Assembly: GCA_019136325.1 (NCBI GenBank)
Contig: JAGVUJ010000097.1
Coordinates: forward strand, 1 to 7,081
Direction of reading: 5' to 3'
Source: Deltaproteobacteria bacterium
Lineage (GTDB): Bacteria > Desulfobacterota > Syntrophia > Syntrophales > Smithellaceae
Length of the DNA stretch: 7,081 nt
The notes beneath the pieces were generated by a model, which did no database searches, had not been told where the DNA came from, and worked only from the letters and a program-made list of their open reading frames with translations. Position numbers and translations under genes: made by a program. Shown here piece by piece: positions 1 to 6,825 of this stretch (the stretch's first letter is position 1; each line of letters starts with the position of its first letter).

Positions 1-3
1 GTA

Positions 4-15
4 TTGCAATTGCAA
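4..15. repeat. 12-bp perfect palindrome at the left edge
   Basis: TTGCAATTGCAA is its own reverse complement over all 12 bases. It lies upstream of the kinase gene, within the first 15 bases of the window, so its context to the left is unknown. It could be a protein-binding site or chance in AT-rich DNA. No function is claimed. Confidence 0.3.
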
Positions 16-42
16 AAGCTATCCGTTTCTTTTTAGGGTGGG

Positions 43-70
43 TCCGAAAAAAAAGAAATATTTTTTCGGA
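43..70. repeat. 10-bp inverted repeat upstream of the kinase gene
   Basis: TCCGAAAAAA (43-52) and TTTTTTCGGA (61-70) are perfect reverse complements separated by 8 bases. The stem has its G+C pairs on the outside and an A/T tract inside, and no T-run follows, so it does not look like a normal intrinsic terminator on the + strand. It lies about 35 bases upstream of the possible -35 box of the kinase gene. That fits an operator or a cruciform-type site better. A weak end-of-transcript hairpin for an unseen upstream gene is the alternative. Confidence 0.4.
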
Positions 71-105
71 GATTTAAAATTTGTCCAATACGCGTTTCCC
101 GGCCG

Positions 106-134
106 TTGAAAACAGTCATTCGGGTTGGTTTAAA
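106..134 (+). promoter_or_regulatory. possible sigma-70 promoter of the hybrid kinase gene
   Basis: TTGAAA at 106-111 matches the -35 consensus at 5 of 6 positions. TTTAAA at 129-134 matches the -10 consensus at 4 of 6, with a 17-base spacer. The predicted start of transcription falls near 141, inside the TTTTCCGGAAAA palindrome. This is a by-eye match in an AT-rich leader, so it is only a candidate. Confidence 0.35.
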
Positions 135-137
135 GTG

Positions 138-151
138 TTTTCCGGAAAAAT
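138..151. promoter_or_regulatory. palindromic motif TTTTCCGGAAAA, possible operator
   Basis: TTTTCCGGAAAA at 138-149 is a perfect 12-bp palindrome located where transcription of the kinase gene is predicted to start. The longer form TTTCCGGAAAAAT (139-151) recurs with one mismatch as TTCCCGGAAAAAT at 5761-5773, upstream of the esterase gene. A site at the transcription start would suit a repressor. The binding protein is unknown. Confidence 0.3.
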
Positions 152-185
152 CTTATACAGGATGTAAGTTCGGACTGGGAATAAG

Positions 186-195
186 CAGGGAAGGA
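186..195 (+). promoter_or_regulatory. ribosome binding site that decides the kinase start
   Basis: The purine-rich stretch AGGGAAGGA (187-195) precedes two in-frame ATG codons at 195 and 201. For the ATG at 201 the AAGGA core is 5 bases upstream, which is normal spacing. For the ATG at 195 the core overlaps or touches the start codon, leaving only AGGGA at 3 bases. The start at 201 is therefore preferred. A third in-frame ATG at 213 is less well placed. Confidence 0.6.
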
Positions 196-200
196 TGATC

Positions 201-3200
201 ATGGAAAAAATAATGACGTCGGAAATGACCGGCACAAAATCCGAAACCGGCGCTCCCCGAAAGCTGCGGGTGTTGATGATCGATGATTCGGAAGATGATG
301 CGCTGTTGATCATACGGCATATGAGAAAAGGCGGATTTGAACCGCTTTATGACCTCATCGAAACCGCCGCCGCCATGACACAGGCTCTTACGGAAAAGCA
401 ATGGGACATCATCATTTGCGATTATAAAATGCCGAAATTTAACGCGCCCGCGGCCATCACCCTTTTAAAGCAGACAAAACTGAACCTCCCCATTATCGTT
501 ATATCCGGAGCCATCGGCGAGGAAACCGCCGCCGAGTGCATGCGCATGGGCGCTCATGATTATCTGATGAAGAACAATTTGTCCCGCCTTTGTCCGGCCA
601 TCACCCGGGAACTGGAAGAAGCAAAAATACGAGACCGGCAGAAACTGGCGGAATTGCAGAAGGACGCCGCGCTTGAATCGTTGCGCAAGAGTAAGGAATT
701 ATATTCAAGACTGATCGATACCATGCCGGATACCGTTGTTCGAACCAGTCTGGAAGGCACGGTTCTGTTTGTCAATGACCACGCTCTCCGGATCAGCGGT
801 TATCAGCGGGATGAAATTGAAGGCCGGAACATGGTATTATTTGCGGCTCCCGAGGACCATGAAAGACTGATGAAAAACGCAGCGCTGATGCTTGATCGCA
901 AACTTGGTCCTGATGAATACAAAATCGTTATGAAAGACGGAAGGGTTATTCCCTTTGAAGTGAATGGCGACGTCATCCGTGACAAGCGAGGTGAACCGAC
1001 CGGTTTTGTGTTCGTCTGCCGGGATGTCAGCGAGCGTAAACTGGCTGAAGAAATGCTGCAAAAGAGTGAGGAACGATATCGAACCATCGTTGAGAATATT
1101 GAAGACGGTTACGCGGAACTTGATCTGAAGGGTGATTTCATCTTTGTCAACGAAGCGCTCTGCCGGATAGACGGCTATCCGAAAGACGAATTAACGAAAA
1201 TGAGCTACCGGGACATCATGAATGAAGAAAACGCCCGGAAAGTATTCGAGTCCTATAACCGGGTCTTCCTGACGGGTGAGTCGGAAAAAAATCTGGAATA
1301 CGAAATATTCTCAAAAGACGGACAAAAAAAATATCTGGATACGTCCATATCGGCTGTCAAGGATGAAACCGGCCAGGTTATTGCTTTCCGGGGTCTTGTG
1401 CGGGATAGAACCGAGCGAATCAAAGCGGAAGAAGAGCTGCGCCGGAGCGAGGAAAAATACCGGAATATTCTCGAAACCATTCGCGAAGGATATTTTGAAG
1501 TGGATCTGGCCGGAAATTTTACCTTCTTCAACGATTCGGTATGCCGGATGTCGGGTTTTTCCCGGGACGAATTGATGGGGATGAATTACAGCCGTCTTTC
1601 GGCGAATGACGAAACCACCCGGAAAGTTTATCAAACGTTCAATCGAGTATATAAAACAGAACAGTCTTCAGAGGGCTACGACTGGCCGATAAAAAGAAAA
1701 GACGGCTCCCGGGGTTACGTTGAAGCCTCGATTATGCTGCGCAAGGATTCGTCCGGCGGCATCATCGGTTTTAAAGGCGTTATCCGCAATATTACCGAGC
1801 GCAAACAGGCCGAGGAATTGCTGTTGGCGAGCGAAAAGAAATACCGGGAAATCTTCAACGCCTCGTCGGAAGCCATTTTCATTCACGATGCTGAAAGTGC
1901 AAAAATTATTGATGTCAATGATTCGATGCTCAGAATCTACGGCTTTAATTCCAAAGAAGAAGCTCTCGGATGCAGGGTCGTTGATTTAAGCGGTGACCCA
2001 CAGATAGGCACGGAAGAAGAAGTGCTAAGGCTCATCAAAAAAACGATCAGCGAAGGGCCGCAAATATTTGAATGGCTGGCCCGCAGAAAAGACGGAACAA
2101 CCTTCTGGATGGAAATGCAGTTGAAGAAAACCGATATCGGTGGCCAGGGGAGAATTCTTGCCGTCGGAAGGGATATTACCGAACGTAAACAGGCCGAGGA
2201 AGCCATCCGGGAAAACGAATTGAGATATCGCTCGCTGTTCGATTATTCCATGGATGCGATTTTACTGACGCGACCCGGCGACGGGACCATTCTTGATGCC
2301 AATCCGGCGGCCTGCAGGATGTTTGGACGCACAAAGCAGGAGATCATCGACGCCGAACGTGGGGAATTGGTGGATACATCCGATCCGCGTTTGGAACAAT
2401 TACTCCAGGAGCGAGCTCGAACCGGCAGAATGAGCGGCAGGCTTTTTCATTTCCGGAAAGACGGGACCCGCTTCACCGCCGAACTGACGTCATCTGTTTT
2501 TCCGGACAGAGCGGGAAGGCTACAGAACTGCATGATTCTGCGCGATGTTACGGAGCGGGAGCAGATGGAAGTCGCCCTCCGGGAAAGCGAAGAGCGTTAT
2601 CGCACGTTCATCGGCGCAACGGCCGATATCGTTTATCTCAAGGACAGTCAATTCCGTTACATTCTGGTCAACAAGGCCATGGAAGAAATGCTGGATAAAG
2701 ATCAGAAAGACATCATCGGGAAAGACGATTTTCAGTTGATGCCGCTGCATGTGGCCAACAAATTTCGGGCGAACGACACACAGGTCATGCGAACAGAATC
2801 GATCATGATTGTGGAAGAACGCCTGGGTAAAAGAGTATACGAGACAACCAAATTTCCCGTTCTGCTGGAAAACGGCGACATCATCCTCGGCGGCATTTCC
2901 CGCGACATCACCGAACGCAAGTGGGCCGGGGAAAGAATCGCCAGATCCGAGAAAAAATTCTCCACCATTTTTCATTTCAGCCCTGATCCCATGGCCATCA
3001 ACAACACCAAGACTCTGAAATTTATCGATGTGAACGAGGCGTTTACACGCTGGACCGGTTATTCACACGGGGAAATCACCTCCGGTTCATTCGGAGACTT
3101 CGATTTATTTGTCAATCCGGAAGAGCGCGAAAGAATCATCAACGCATTAAATGATTCCAGGGAAATTAAAAATGCGGAGATGATGATTAGACGCAAAGAC

Positions 3201-5705
3201 GGCAACATTCGCAATGTGCTTTTTTCCTCGCGGGTCATTGAAATCGATAAGGAAAACTATCTCTTGACTCTGGTTCACGACATTACCGAGCGCAAGCAGG
3301 CGGAGAACAAATTAAAAGAAACGGAGGAGAGATACAACGCTCTTTTTGAGCAATCGATCGATCTCGTTTTCGTCGTCGGTTTCGACGGGCGGTTCCTTGA
3401 TGCCAATTCCGCCGCCTTTGATCTGGTCGGTTATACCAGAGATGAAATATCGTCGTTGTCCATTGTAAACCTTCTGGATGACGACCAGATATCCGTTGCC
3501 CTGGAAATTATCCGGGAAATCACCGAATACGGAGTTCAGCAGGGCCTGCGGGAGTTCCGATTGCGTCATAAAAACGGGACCTCTGTTTATGTGGAGACTC
3601 AGGGCGCAAACATCATGTCCAACGGAAAACCGGTGGCCATACAGGGAATCGCCCGGGACATTACCGCGCGCAAGAAAGCGGAGGAAGAACTTCTTTCACT
3701 GACCAGACGGCTTAACGACATTATCGAATTCATTCCCGACGCAACACTGGTCATCGACAGCGACGGCAGGGTGATTGCCTGGAACCGCGCCATCGAGGAA
3801 ATGACGGGCATGACAAAGGACGCCATGCTGGGCAAAGGCCATTATGAATACGCCATACCCTTTTACGGCCGACGCAAGCCCATGCTGATCGATCTTCTGG
3901 ACAAAAGAGACAAAAAATTGGAAGTGTCATACAAATATGTGGAGCGTGGCAGCAAGATTTACGCCGAAACATATATCCCCGAACTGCGTAACGGCCAGGG
4001 AGCGCATCTGTGGGGTGTGGCGGCTCCGCTTTTCGACAAGGACGGAAATCGTTTTGGTTCCATTGAAGTGATTCGGGATATCACCGAGATCAAAGCCAAG
4101 GAAAAATCTCTCGAGGAAAGTCTTCGAAGCAAGGAAATCGCCGAGGAGGCCACAAAGGCCAAAAGTGCTTTCCTGGCCAACATGAGCCATGAAATCCGCA
4201 CGCCGATGAACGGCATCATCGGCCTGGTCAATCTTGCCCTGCAGACCGATCTGTCGGAAAAACAGAGAGACTACATGAGCAAAATAGAATCTTCGGCGCA
4301 GGGGCTGCTGGTCATCATCAATGATATTCTCGATTATTCCAAGATAGAAGCGGACAAAATGAAGCTGGAAACACTCGATTTCAATCTTGAAGAAATCATG
4401 ACGCATATTTCCGATATCATGTATCCGCACGCCGCGCAGAAAAGCCTGGATCTGTTCTTCCATATCGACAGGAATGTTCCTCTCGTGTTGAAGGGAGACC
4501 CCTTGCGTCTCCAGCAGGTGCTGATCAATCTGATCGGCAATGCCGTGAAGTTTACGGAAAAAGGCGAAGTGGTTGTTCGCGTGGAATTGTCCGACAAATT
4601 CAGAAGCGGCCGCAAAGATTATATCCGTTTGAAATTTTCCGTCAAAGATACCGGCATCGGTCTGACGAAGGAGCAAATGGGCGATTTGTTCGAACTGTTC
4701 ACTCAGGCGGACAGTTCCGTCACAAGACGCTACGGCGGAACCGGTCTCGGATTGGCCATTTCCAGGCAGATCGTACAGCTCATGGGAGGGAAAATAGAGG
4801 CGGCAAGCGAAGCGGGGAAAGGCAGTGTCTTTACTTTCCTGATTCCTCTGGGGCTGGGAAAAAAGAAAAAGGCAAATCGCATGTCTCTCCCCGTAACAAC
4901 CTTGAAAAACAAAAGAGCGCTGGTTGTTGATGAAAGTCCGACCGCTCGGGAAGTTCTTGCGGATTATCTGGAAAGTTTCGGGTTTAAAGTTACCACCGCC
5001 GCGACAGGATCAAAAGCCTTGAAAATCCTGAAAGAGAAAACAGGCTTTCATCTTCTGCTTATCGAATTCGGAATGTCGGCCCGGGACGGCATCAAGACGG
5101 TCAGGACGATCAAAAAGAATGCCGCGCTCGCCGGGATTCCCGTCATGATGATCGTTTCGGAATCCCGTCAGGATGACCTCAGATCCGTTGCCGGGGAATT
5201 GGGCGTAAAATATTTTCTGAACCGGCCGTTTCATCGTTCAAACCTTTTTGATCAGATTATGAACATCTTCGGCCGCAAGATGAAAAAAAACATTCCCACG
5301 GTCAATGATCCGGTCAACGTTCATTCGAAGGAACAACTGGCCGGCAAGCGGATATTGCTGGTGGAAGACAATTTCATCAACCAGCAGGTCGCGCGCGAAA
5401 TCCTTCAGAAAGCGGGACTCCGGGTCGTGCTGGCCGAAAACGGGAAAGACGCTCTGAATAAAATCAAACAGGAAACCTTCGACCTGGTGCTGATGGACAT
5501 ACAAATGCCCGAAATGGACGGATACCAGGCGACGAAGATGATCCGGCGGGATAAACGATTCAAATCGCTGCCCATCATCGCCATGACGGCTCAGGCCATG
5601 AGCGGAGACAAGGAAAAATGCCTGGCTGCGGGAATGGACGATTACATTGCCAAGCCGATCAGCACGCGGGATACTTATCGCGTACTGAACCGGTGGCTGC
5701 GATAA
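201..5705 (+). CDS. soluble multi-PAS hybrid sensor histidine kinase (REC-PAS9-HisKA-HATPase-REC-REC)
   Basis: A phosphorelay kinase expected to autophosphorylate on histidine and pass phosphate to its own receiver. Residues are numbered from the ATG at 195; the ATG at 201 is the likelier start, giving 1834 residues. Domains: receiver 24-140 (acidic D30/D31, phosphoacceptor D76, S104, K126); nine PAS boxes at about 170-280, 291-408, 418-537, 546-664, 674-788, 798-908, 918-1033, 1043-1159 and 1170-1298, most ending in a DITERKQAEE-like linker; HisKA 1324-1390 with H1332 in SHEIRTP; HATPase 1434-1553 with N-box N1445/N1449, DTGIGL at 1485 and GGTGLGLAIS at 1514; receiver 1572-1692, degenerate (E1624 at the phosphoacceptor site, R1677 for lysine); receiver 1717-1832, intact (D1725, D1768, T1798, K1820). 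There is no signal peptide, membrane segment or HPt domain, so it should be cytoplasmic and need a separate HPt partner. Nine PAS units make it unusually long. The ligands cannot be read from the sequence. The frame is intact. Confidence 0.96.
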   Translation: MEKIMTSEMTGTKSETGAPRKLRVLMIDDSEDDALLIIRHMRKGGFEPLYDLIETAAAMTQALTEKQWDIIICDYKMPKFNAPAAITLLKQTKLNLPIIVISGAIGEETAAECMRMGAHDYLMKNNLSRLCPAITRELEEAKIRDRQKLAELQKDAALESLRKSKELYSRLIDTMPDTVVRTSLEGTVLFVNDHALRISGYQRDEIEGRNMVLFAAPEDHERLMKNAALMLDRKLGPDEYKIVMKDGRVIPFEVNGDVIRDKRGEPTGFVFVCRDVSERKLAEEMLQKSEERYRTIVENIEDGYAELDLKGDFIFVNEALCRIDGYPKDELTKMSYRDIMNEENARKVFESYNRVFLTGESEKNLEYEIFSKDGQKKYLDTSISAVKDETGQVIAFRGLVRDRTERIKAEEELRRSEEKYRNILETIREGYFEVDLAGNFTFFNDSVCRMSGFSRDELMGMNYSRLSANDETTRKVYQTFNRVYKTEQSSEGYDWPIKRKDGSRGYVEASIMLRKDSSGGIIGFKGVIRNITERKQAEELLLASEKKYREIFNASSEAIFIHDAESAKIIDVNDSMLRIYGFNSKEEALGCRVVDLSGDPQIGTEEEVLRLIKKTISEGPQIFEWLARRKDGTTFWMEMQLKKTDIGGQGRILAVGRDITERKQAEEAIRENELRYRSLFDYSMDAILLTRPGDGTILDANPAACRMFGRTKQEIIDAERGELVDTSDPRLEQLLQERARTGRMSGRLFHFRKDGTRFTAELTSSVFPDRAGRLQNCMILRDVTEREQMEVALRESEERYRTFIGATADIVYLKDSQFRYILVNKAMEEMLDKDQKDIIGKDDFQLMPLHVANKFRANDTQVMRTESIMIVEERLGKRVYETTKFPVLLENGDIILGGISRDITERKWAGERIARSEKKFSTIFHFSPDPMAINNTKTLKFIDVNEAFTRWTGYSHGEITSGSFGDFDLFVNPEERERIINALNDSREIKNAEMMIRRKDGNIRNVLFSSRVIEIDKENYLLTLVHDITERKQAENKLKETEERYNALFEQSIDLVFVVGFDGRFLDANSAAFDLVGYTRDEISSLSIVNLLDDDQISVALEIIREITEYGVQQGLREFRLRHKNGTSVYVETQGANIMSNGKPVAIQGIARDITARKKAEEELLSLTRRLNDIIEFIPDATLVIDSDGRVIAWNRAIEEMTGMTKDAMLGKGHYEYAIPFYGRRKPMLIDLLDKRDKKLEVSYKYVERGSKIYAETYIPELRNGQGAHLWGVAAPLFDKDGNRFGSIEVIRDITEIKAKEKSLEESLRSKEIAEEATKAKSAFLANMSHEIRTPMNGIIGLVNLALQTDLSEKQRDYMSKIESSAQGLLVIINDILDYSKIEADKMKLETLDFNLEEIMTHISDIMYPHAAQKSLDLFFHIDRNVPLVLKGDPLRLQQVLINLIGNAVKFTEKGEVVVRVELSDKFRSGRKDYIRLKFSVKDTGIGLTKEQMGDLFELFTQADSSVTRRYGGTGLGLAISRQIVQLMGGKIEAASEAGKGSVFTFLIPLGLGKKKKANRMSLPVTTLKNKRALVVDESPTAREVLADYLESFGFKVTTAATGSKALKILKEKTGFHLLLIEFGMSARDGIKTVRTIKKNAALAGIPVMMIVSESRQDDLRSVAGELGVKYFLNRPFHRSNLFDQIMNIFGRKMKKNIPTVNDPVNVHSKEQLAGKRILLVEDNFINQQVAREILQKAGLRVVLAENGKDALNKIKQETFDLVLMDIQMPEMDGYQATKMIRRDKRFKSLPIIAMTAQAMSGDKEKCLAAGMDDYIAKPISTRDTYRVLNRWLR
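702..4088 (+). repeat. tandem array of nine PAS-domain coding units
   Basis: The central part of the kinase gene consists of nine PAS units of about 330-390 bases each. They start near 702, 1065, 1446, 1830, 2214, 2586, 2946, 3321 and 3702. Most begin with an SEE(R/K)YR-type segment, carry a (K/R)DG turn before the last strands, and end in RDITER-type residues followed by a charged helix. Units 2 and 3 are closest to each other: both have GY.E.DL.G.F.F.N, then CR..G and RKV....NRV. Unit 9, next to the kinase core, is the most divergent, with a longer middle section. The units are diverged, so most duplications are old. Confidence 0.85.
1791..1817 (+). repeat. recurring inter-PAS linker sequence, best-conserved copy
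   Basis: These 27 bases encode ITERKQAEE, the signalling helix leaving PAS unit 3. The copy at 2175-2201 differs at only two bases, and a third close copy lies at 3282-3308. More diverged versions follow the other PAS units, for example near 2907 and 3660. Conservation this close at the DNA level makes the linkers likely points for recombination that adds or removes whole PAS units. Confidence 0.65.
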
Positions 5706-5740
5706 AACCGCTCCTGACGGCTGCAACTGAAATATGAGAA

Positions 5741-5776
5741 ATTATTTTCGTCTTTATTCCTTCCCGGAAAAATAAT
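5741..5776. repeat. AT-rich 8-bp inverted repeat after the kinase gene
   Basis: ATTATTTT (5741-5748) is repeated in reverse complement as AAAATAAT (5769-5776), with 20 bases between the arms. It contains no G or C pairs and has no following T-run, so it is a poor terminator. No convincing intrinsic terminator is visible between the kinase and the esterase genes, so some read-through is possible. Confidence 0.2.
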
Positions 5777-5790
5777 CGGCAGGAAAAATA
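5761..5790 (+). promoter_or_regulatory. direct repeats GGAAAAATA upstream of the esterase promoter
   Basis: GGAAAAATA occurs at 5766-5774 and again at 5782-5790, 16 bases apart start to start. The pair ends 12 bases before the -35 box at 5803. The first copy is part of TTCCCGGAAAAAT (5761-5773), which nearly matches the motif upstream of the kinase gene at 139-151. The position suits an activator site or A-tract upstream element. The binding protein is unknown. Confidence 0.3.
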
Positions 5791-5802
5791 TCCGGTATTC
5801 GA

Positions 5803-5830
5803 TTGACAGAACTCTTCCGTCTGTTGTAGT
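5803..5830 (+). promoter_or_regulatory. likely sigma-70 promoter of the esterase gene
   Basis: TTGACA at 5803-5808 is a perfect -35 box. TGTAGT at 5825-5830 matches the -10 consensus at 4 of 6 positions after a 16-base spacer. Transcription would begin near 5837, about 40 bases before the ATG at 5877. This suggests the esterase is transcribed independently of the kinase gene. Confidence 0.5.
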
Positions 5831-5834
5831 TTTC

Positions 5835-5854
5835 TTTGCCGGATGTACGGCAAA
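5835..5854. promoter_or_regulatory. 7-bp palindrome at the predicted esterase transcription start
   Basis: TTTGCCG (5835-5841) and CGGCAAA (5848-5854) are perfect inverted repeats around a 6-base centre. The element sits directly downstream of the -10 box and ends 8 bases before the AAGAGGTG ribosome binding site (5863-5870). It could be a repressor operator over the start site or a small hairpin at the 5' end of the mRNA. No T-run follows, so it is not a terminator. Confidence 0.4.
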
Positions 5855-5876
5855 AATTGGATAAGAGGTGTAACGA

Positions 5877-6782
5877 ATGATCAGTCAGGAAGCGCAAAAT
5901 GTCTCGGCCTTTATGGCGTCGATGAAATTGCCGGATATCAGCAATCTGCCCATTGAACTGTTGCGTCAGGGAATGGCGGGAATGATGTCGTTTGCGCTGC
6001 CGCCGGCCGGGTGCGTCATCGAACAGGTGAACGCCGGAGGTCCGGAAGCCCTGTGGGTCAGCGCCGTTCAACACAACGCAAACCGCCCTGCCGCCGTTTT
6101 ATATTTGCACGGAGGAGCCTACTCCATGGGTTCTCCCCAGACCCACATCGGAATCACCGGATTGCTGAGCGAGCTGTCCCAAGTCAGGATTTTGTCTGTG
6201 GATTATCGCCTTGCGCCGGAAAATCCCTATCCGGCCGCGATCGAAGACGCCGTCTCGGCCTATCGCTGGCTTTTACAACAGGGTGTTCCCGCCGATTCAA
6301 TCGTCATCGGCGGCGATTCAGCGGGAGGCGGCCTGACCTTTGCGACGCTGCTGAAACTGAAAGAAAACGGCGACCCGCTTCCCGCCGCGGCCTTTGTCAT
6401 GTCGCCATGGGTTGATCTCGATCACTCAGGTGAAACTATCGAAACCAAAGCCGATGTGGACCCCATGTTCACCAAGTCCAGTATGGTTCATATGGCTAAA
6501 CTTTACGCCCAAAATGCCGATTTACGCTCGTCGCTTGTCTCTCCCCTGTATGGCGATTTGAGCGGATTGCCGCCCGTGCTGATTCATGTGGGAACAAACG
6601 AAATGCTGCACAGCGATTCGCTGCGCATGGCCGATGCCCTCAAAAAGGCGGGCGTTGATTGCACGATAAGAGAATGGGAAGATCTGTTTCATGTTTTTCA
6701 TTCCGTTGTTTACATTCCCGAAGCGAGAATCGCCAACGAAGAAATCGCGGCATTCATCAAAAAACATATAAACAAACCTTAA
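5877..6782 (+). CDS. alpha/beta-hydrolase, HSL-family (GDSAGG) esterase/lipase
   Basis: A 301-residue carboxylic-ester hydrolase of the hormone-sensitive-lipase-like family (alpha/beta hydrolase fold 3, Aes-like), a normal length for the group. Visible signatures: oxyanion-hole motif HGGAY at residues 78-82; YRLAPENPYPA at 110-120, typical of the family; nucleophile elbow GDSAGG at 146-151 with Ser148; and HVFH at 272-275 with probable catalytic His272. The catalytic acid is probably Glu242 in VGTNEML, where many members have Asp; Asp247 is a less likely choice. No signal peptide or membrane segment is seen, so a cytoplasmic enzyme acting on short-chain esters or lactones is likely. The exact substrate is unknown. 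The start is supported by AAGAGGTG at 5863-5870, 6 bases upstream. It lies 171 bases after the kinase gene and has its own promoter, so a common pathway with the kinase is not implied. Confidence 0.93.
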   Translation: MISQEAQNVSAFMASMKLPDISNLPIELLRQGMAGMMSFALPPAGCVIEQVNAGGPEALWVSAVQHNANRPAAVLYLHGGAYSMGSPQTHIGITGLLSELSQVRILSVDYRLAPENPYPAAIEDAVSAYRWLLQQGVPADSIVIGGDSAGGGLTFATLLKLKENGDPLPAAAFVMSPWVDLDHSGETIETKADVDPMFTKSSMVHMAKLYAQNADLRSSLVSPLYGDLSGLPPVLIHVGTNEMLHSDSLRMADALKKAGVDCTIREWEDLFHVFHSVVYIPEARIANEEIAAFIKKHINKP

Positions 6783-6825
6783 TTTCAGTTAAATCATCGG
6801 GCATCCCACTTCGACCGAAGACTAT

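Noticed and set aside
43..70. Inverted repeat read as an intrinsic terminator
   Set aside because: The G+C pairs are at the base of the stem only, the rest is A/T, and no T-run follows on the + strand.
2520..2975. Open frame of 151 codons on the minus strand
   Set aside because: It is opposite PAS units 5 to 7 and has no family signature. It is a by-product of codon bias in the real gene.
702..4088. Possibility that one PAS unit is a LOV photoreceptor or heme sensor
   Set aside because: No unit shows the LOV cysteine motif (GRNCRFLQ-like); unit 1 has GRNMVLF without cysteine. No heme-ligand pattern could be recognised, so no cofactor is assigned.
3927..4676. Open frame of 249 codons on the minus strand
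   Set aside because: It lies entirely opposite the PAS9, HisKA and HATPase coding region, whose + strand product has clear catalytic motifs. The antisense product shows no recognisable domain.
5238..5726. Open frame of 162 codons on the minus strand
   Set aside because: It is antisense to the last receiver domain, whose + strand frame has all conserved residues. It has no recognisable domain of its own.
6011..6415. Open frame of 134 codons on the + strand inside the esterase gene
   Set aside because: It overlaps the esterase in another frame and its product is rich in Arg and Pro, typical of an out-of-frame reading. The esterase frame carries HGGAY and GDSAGG.
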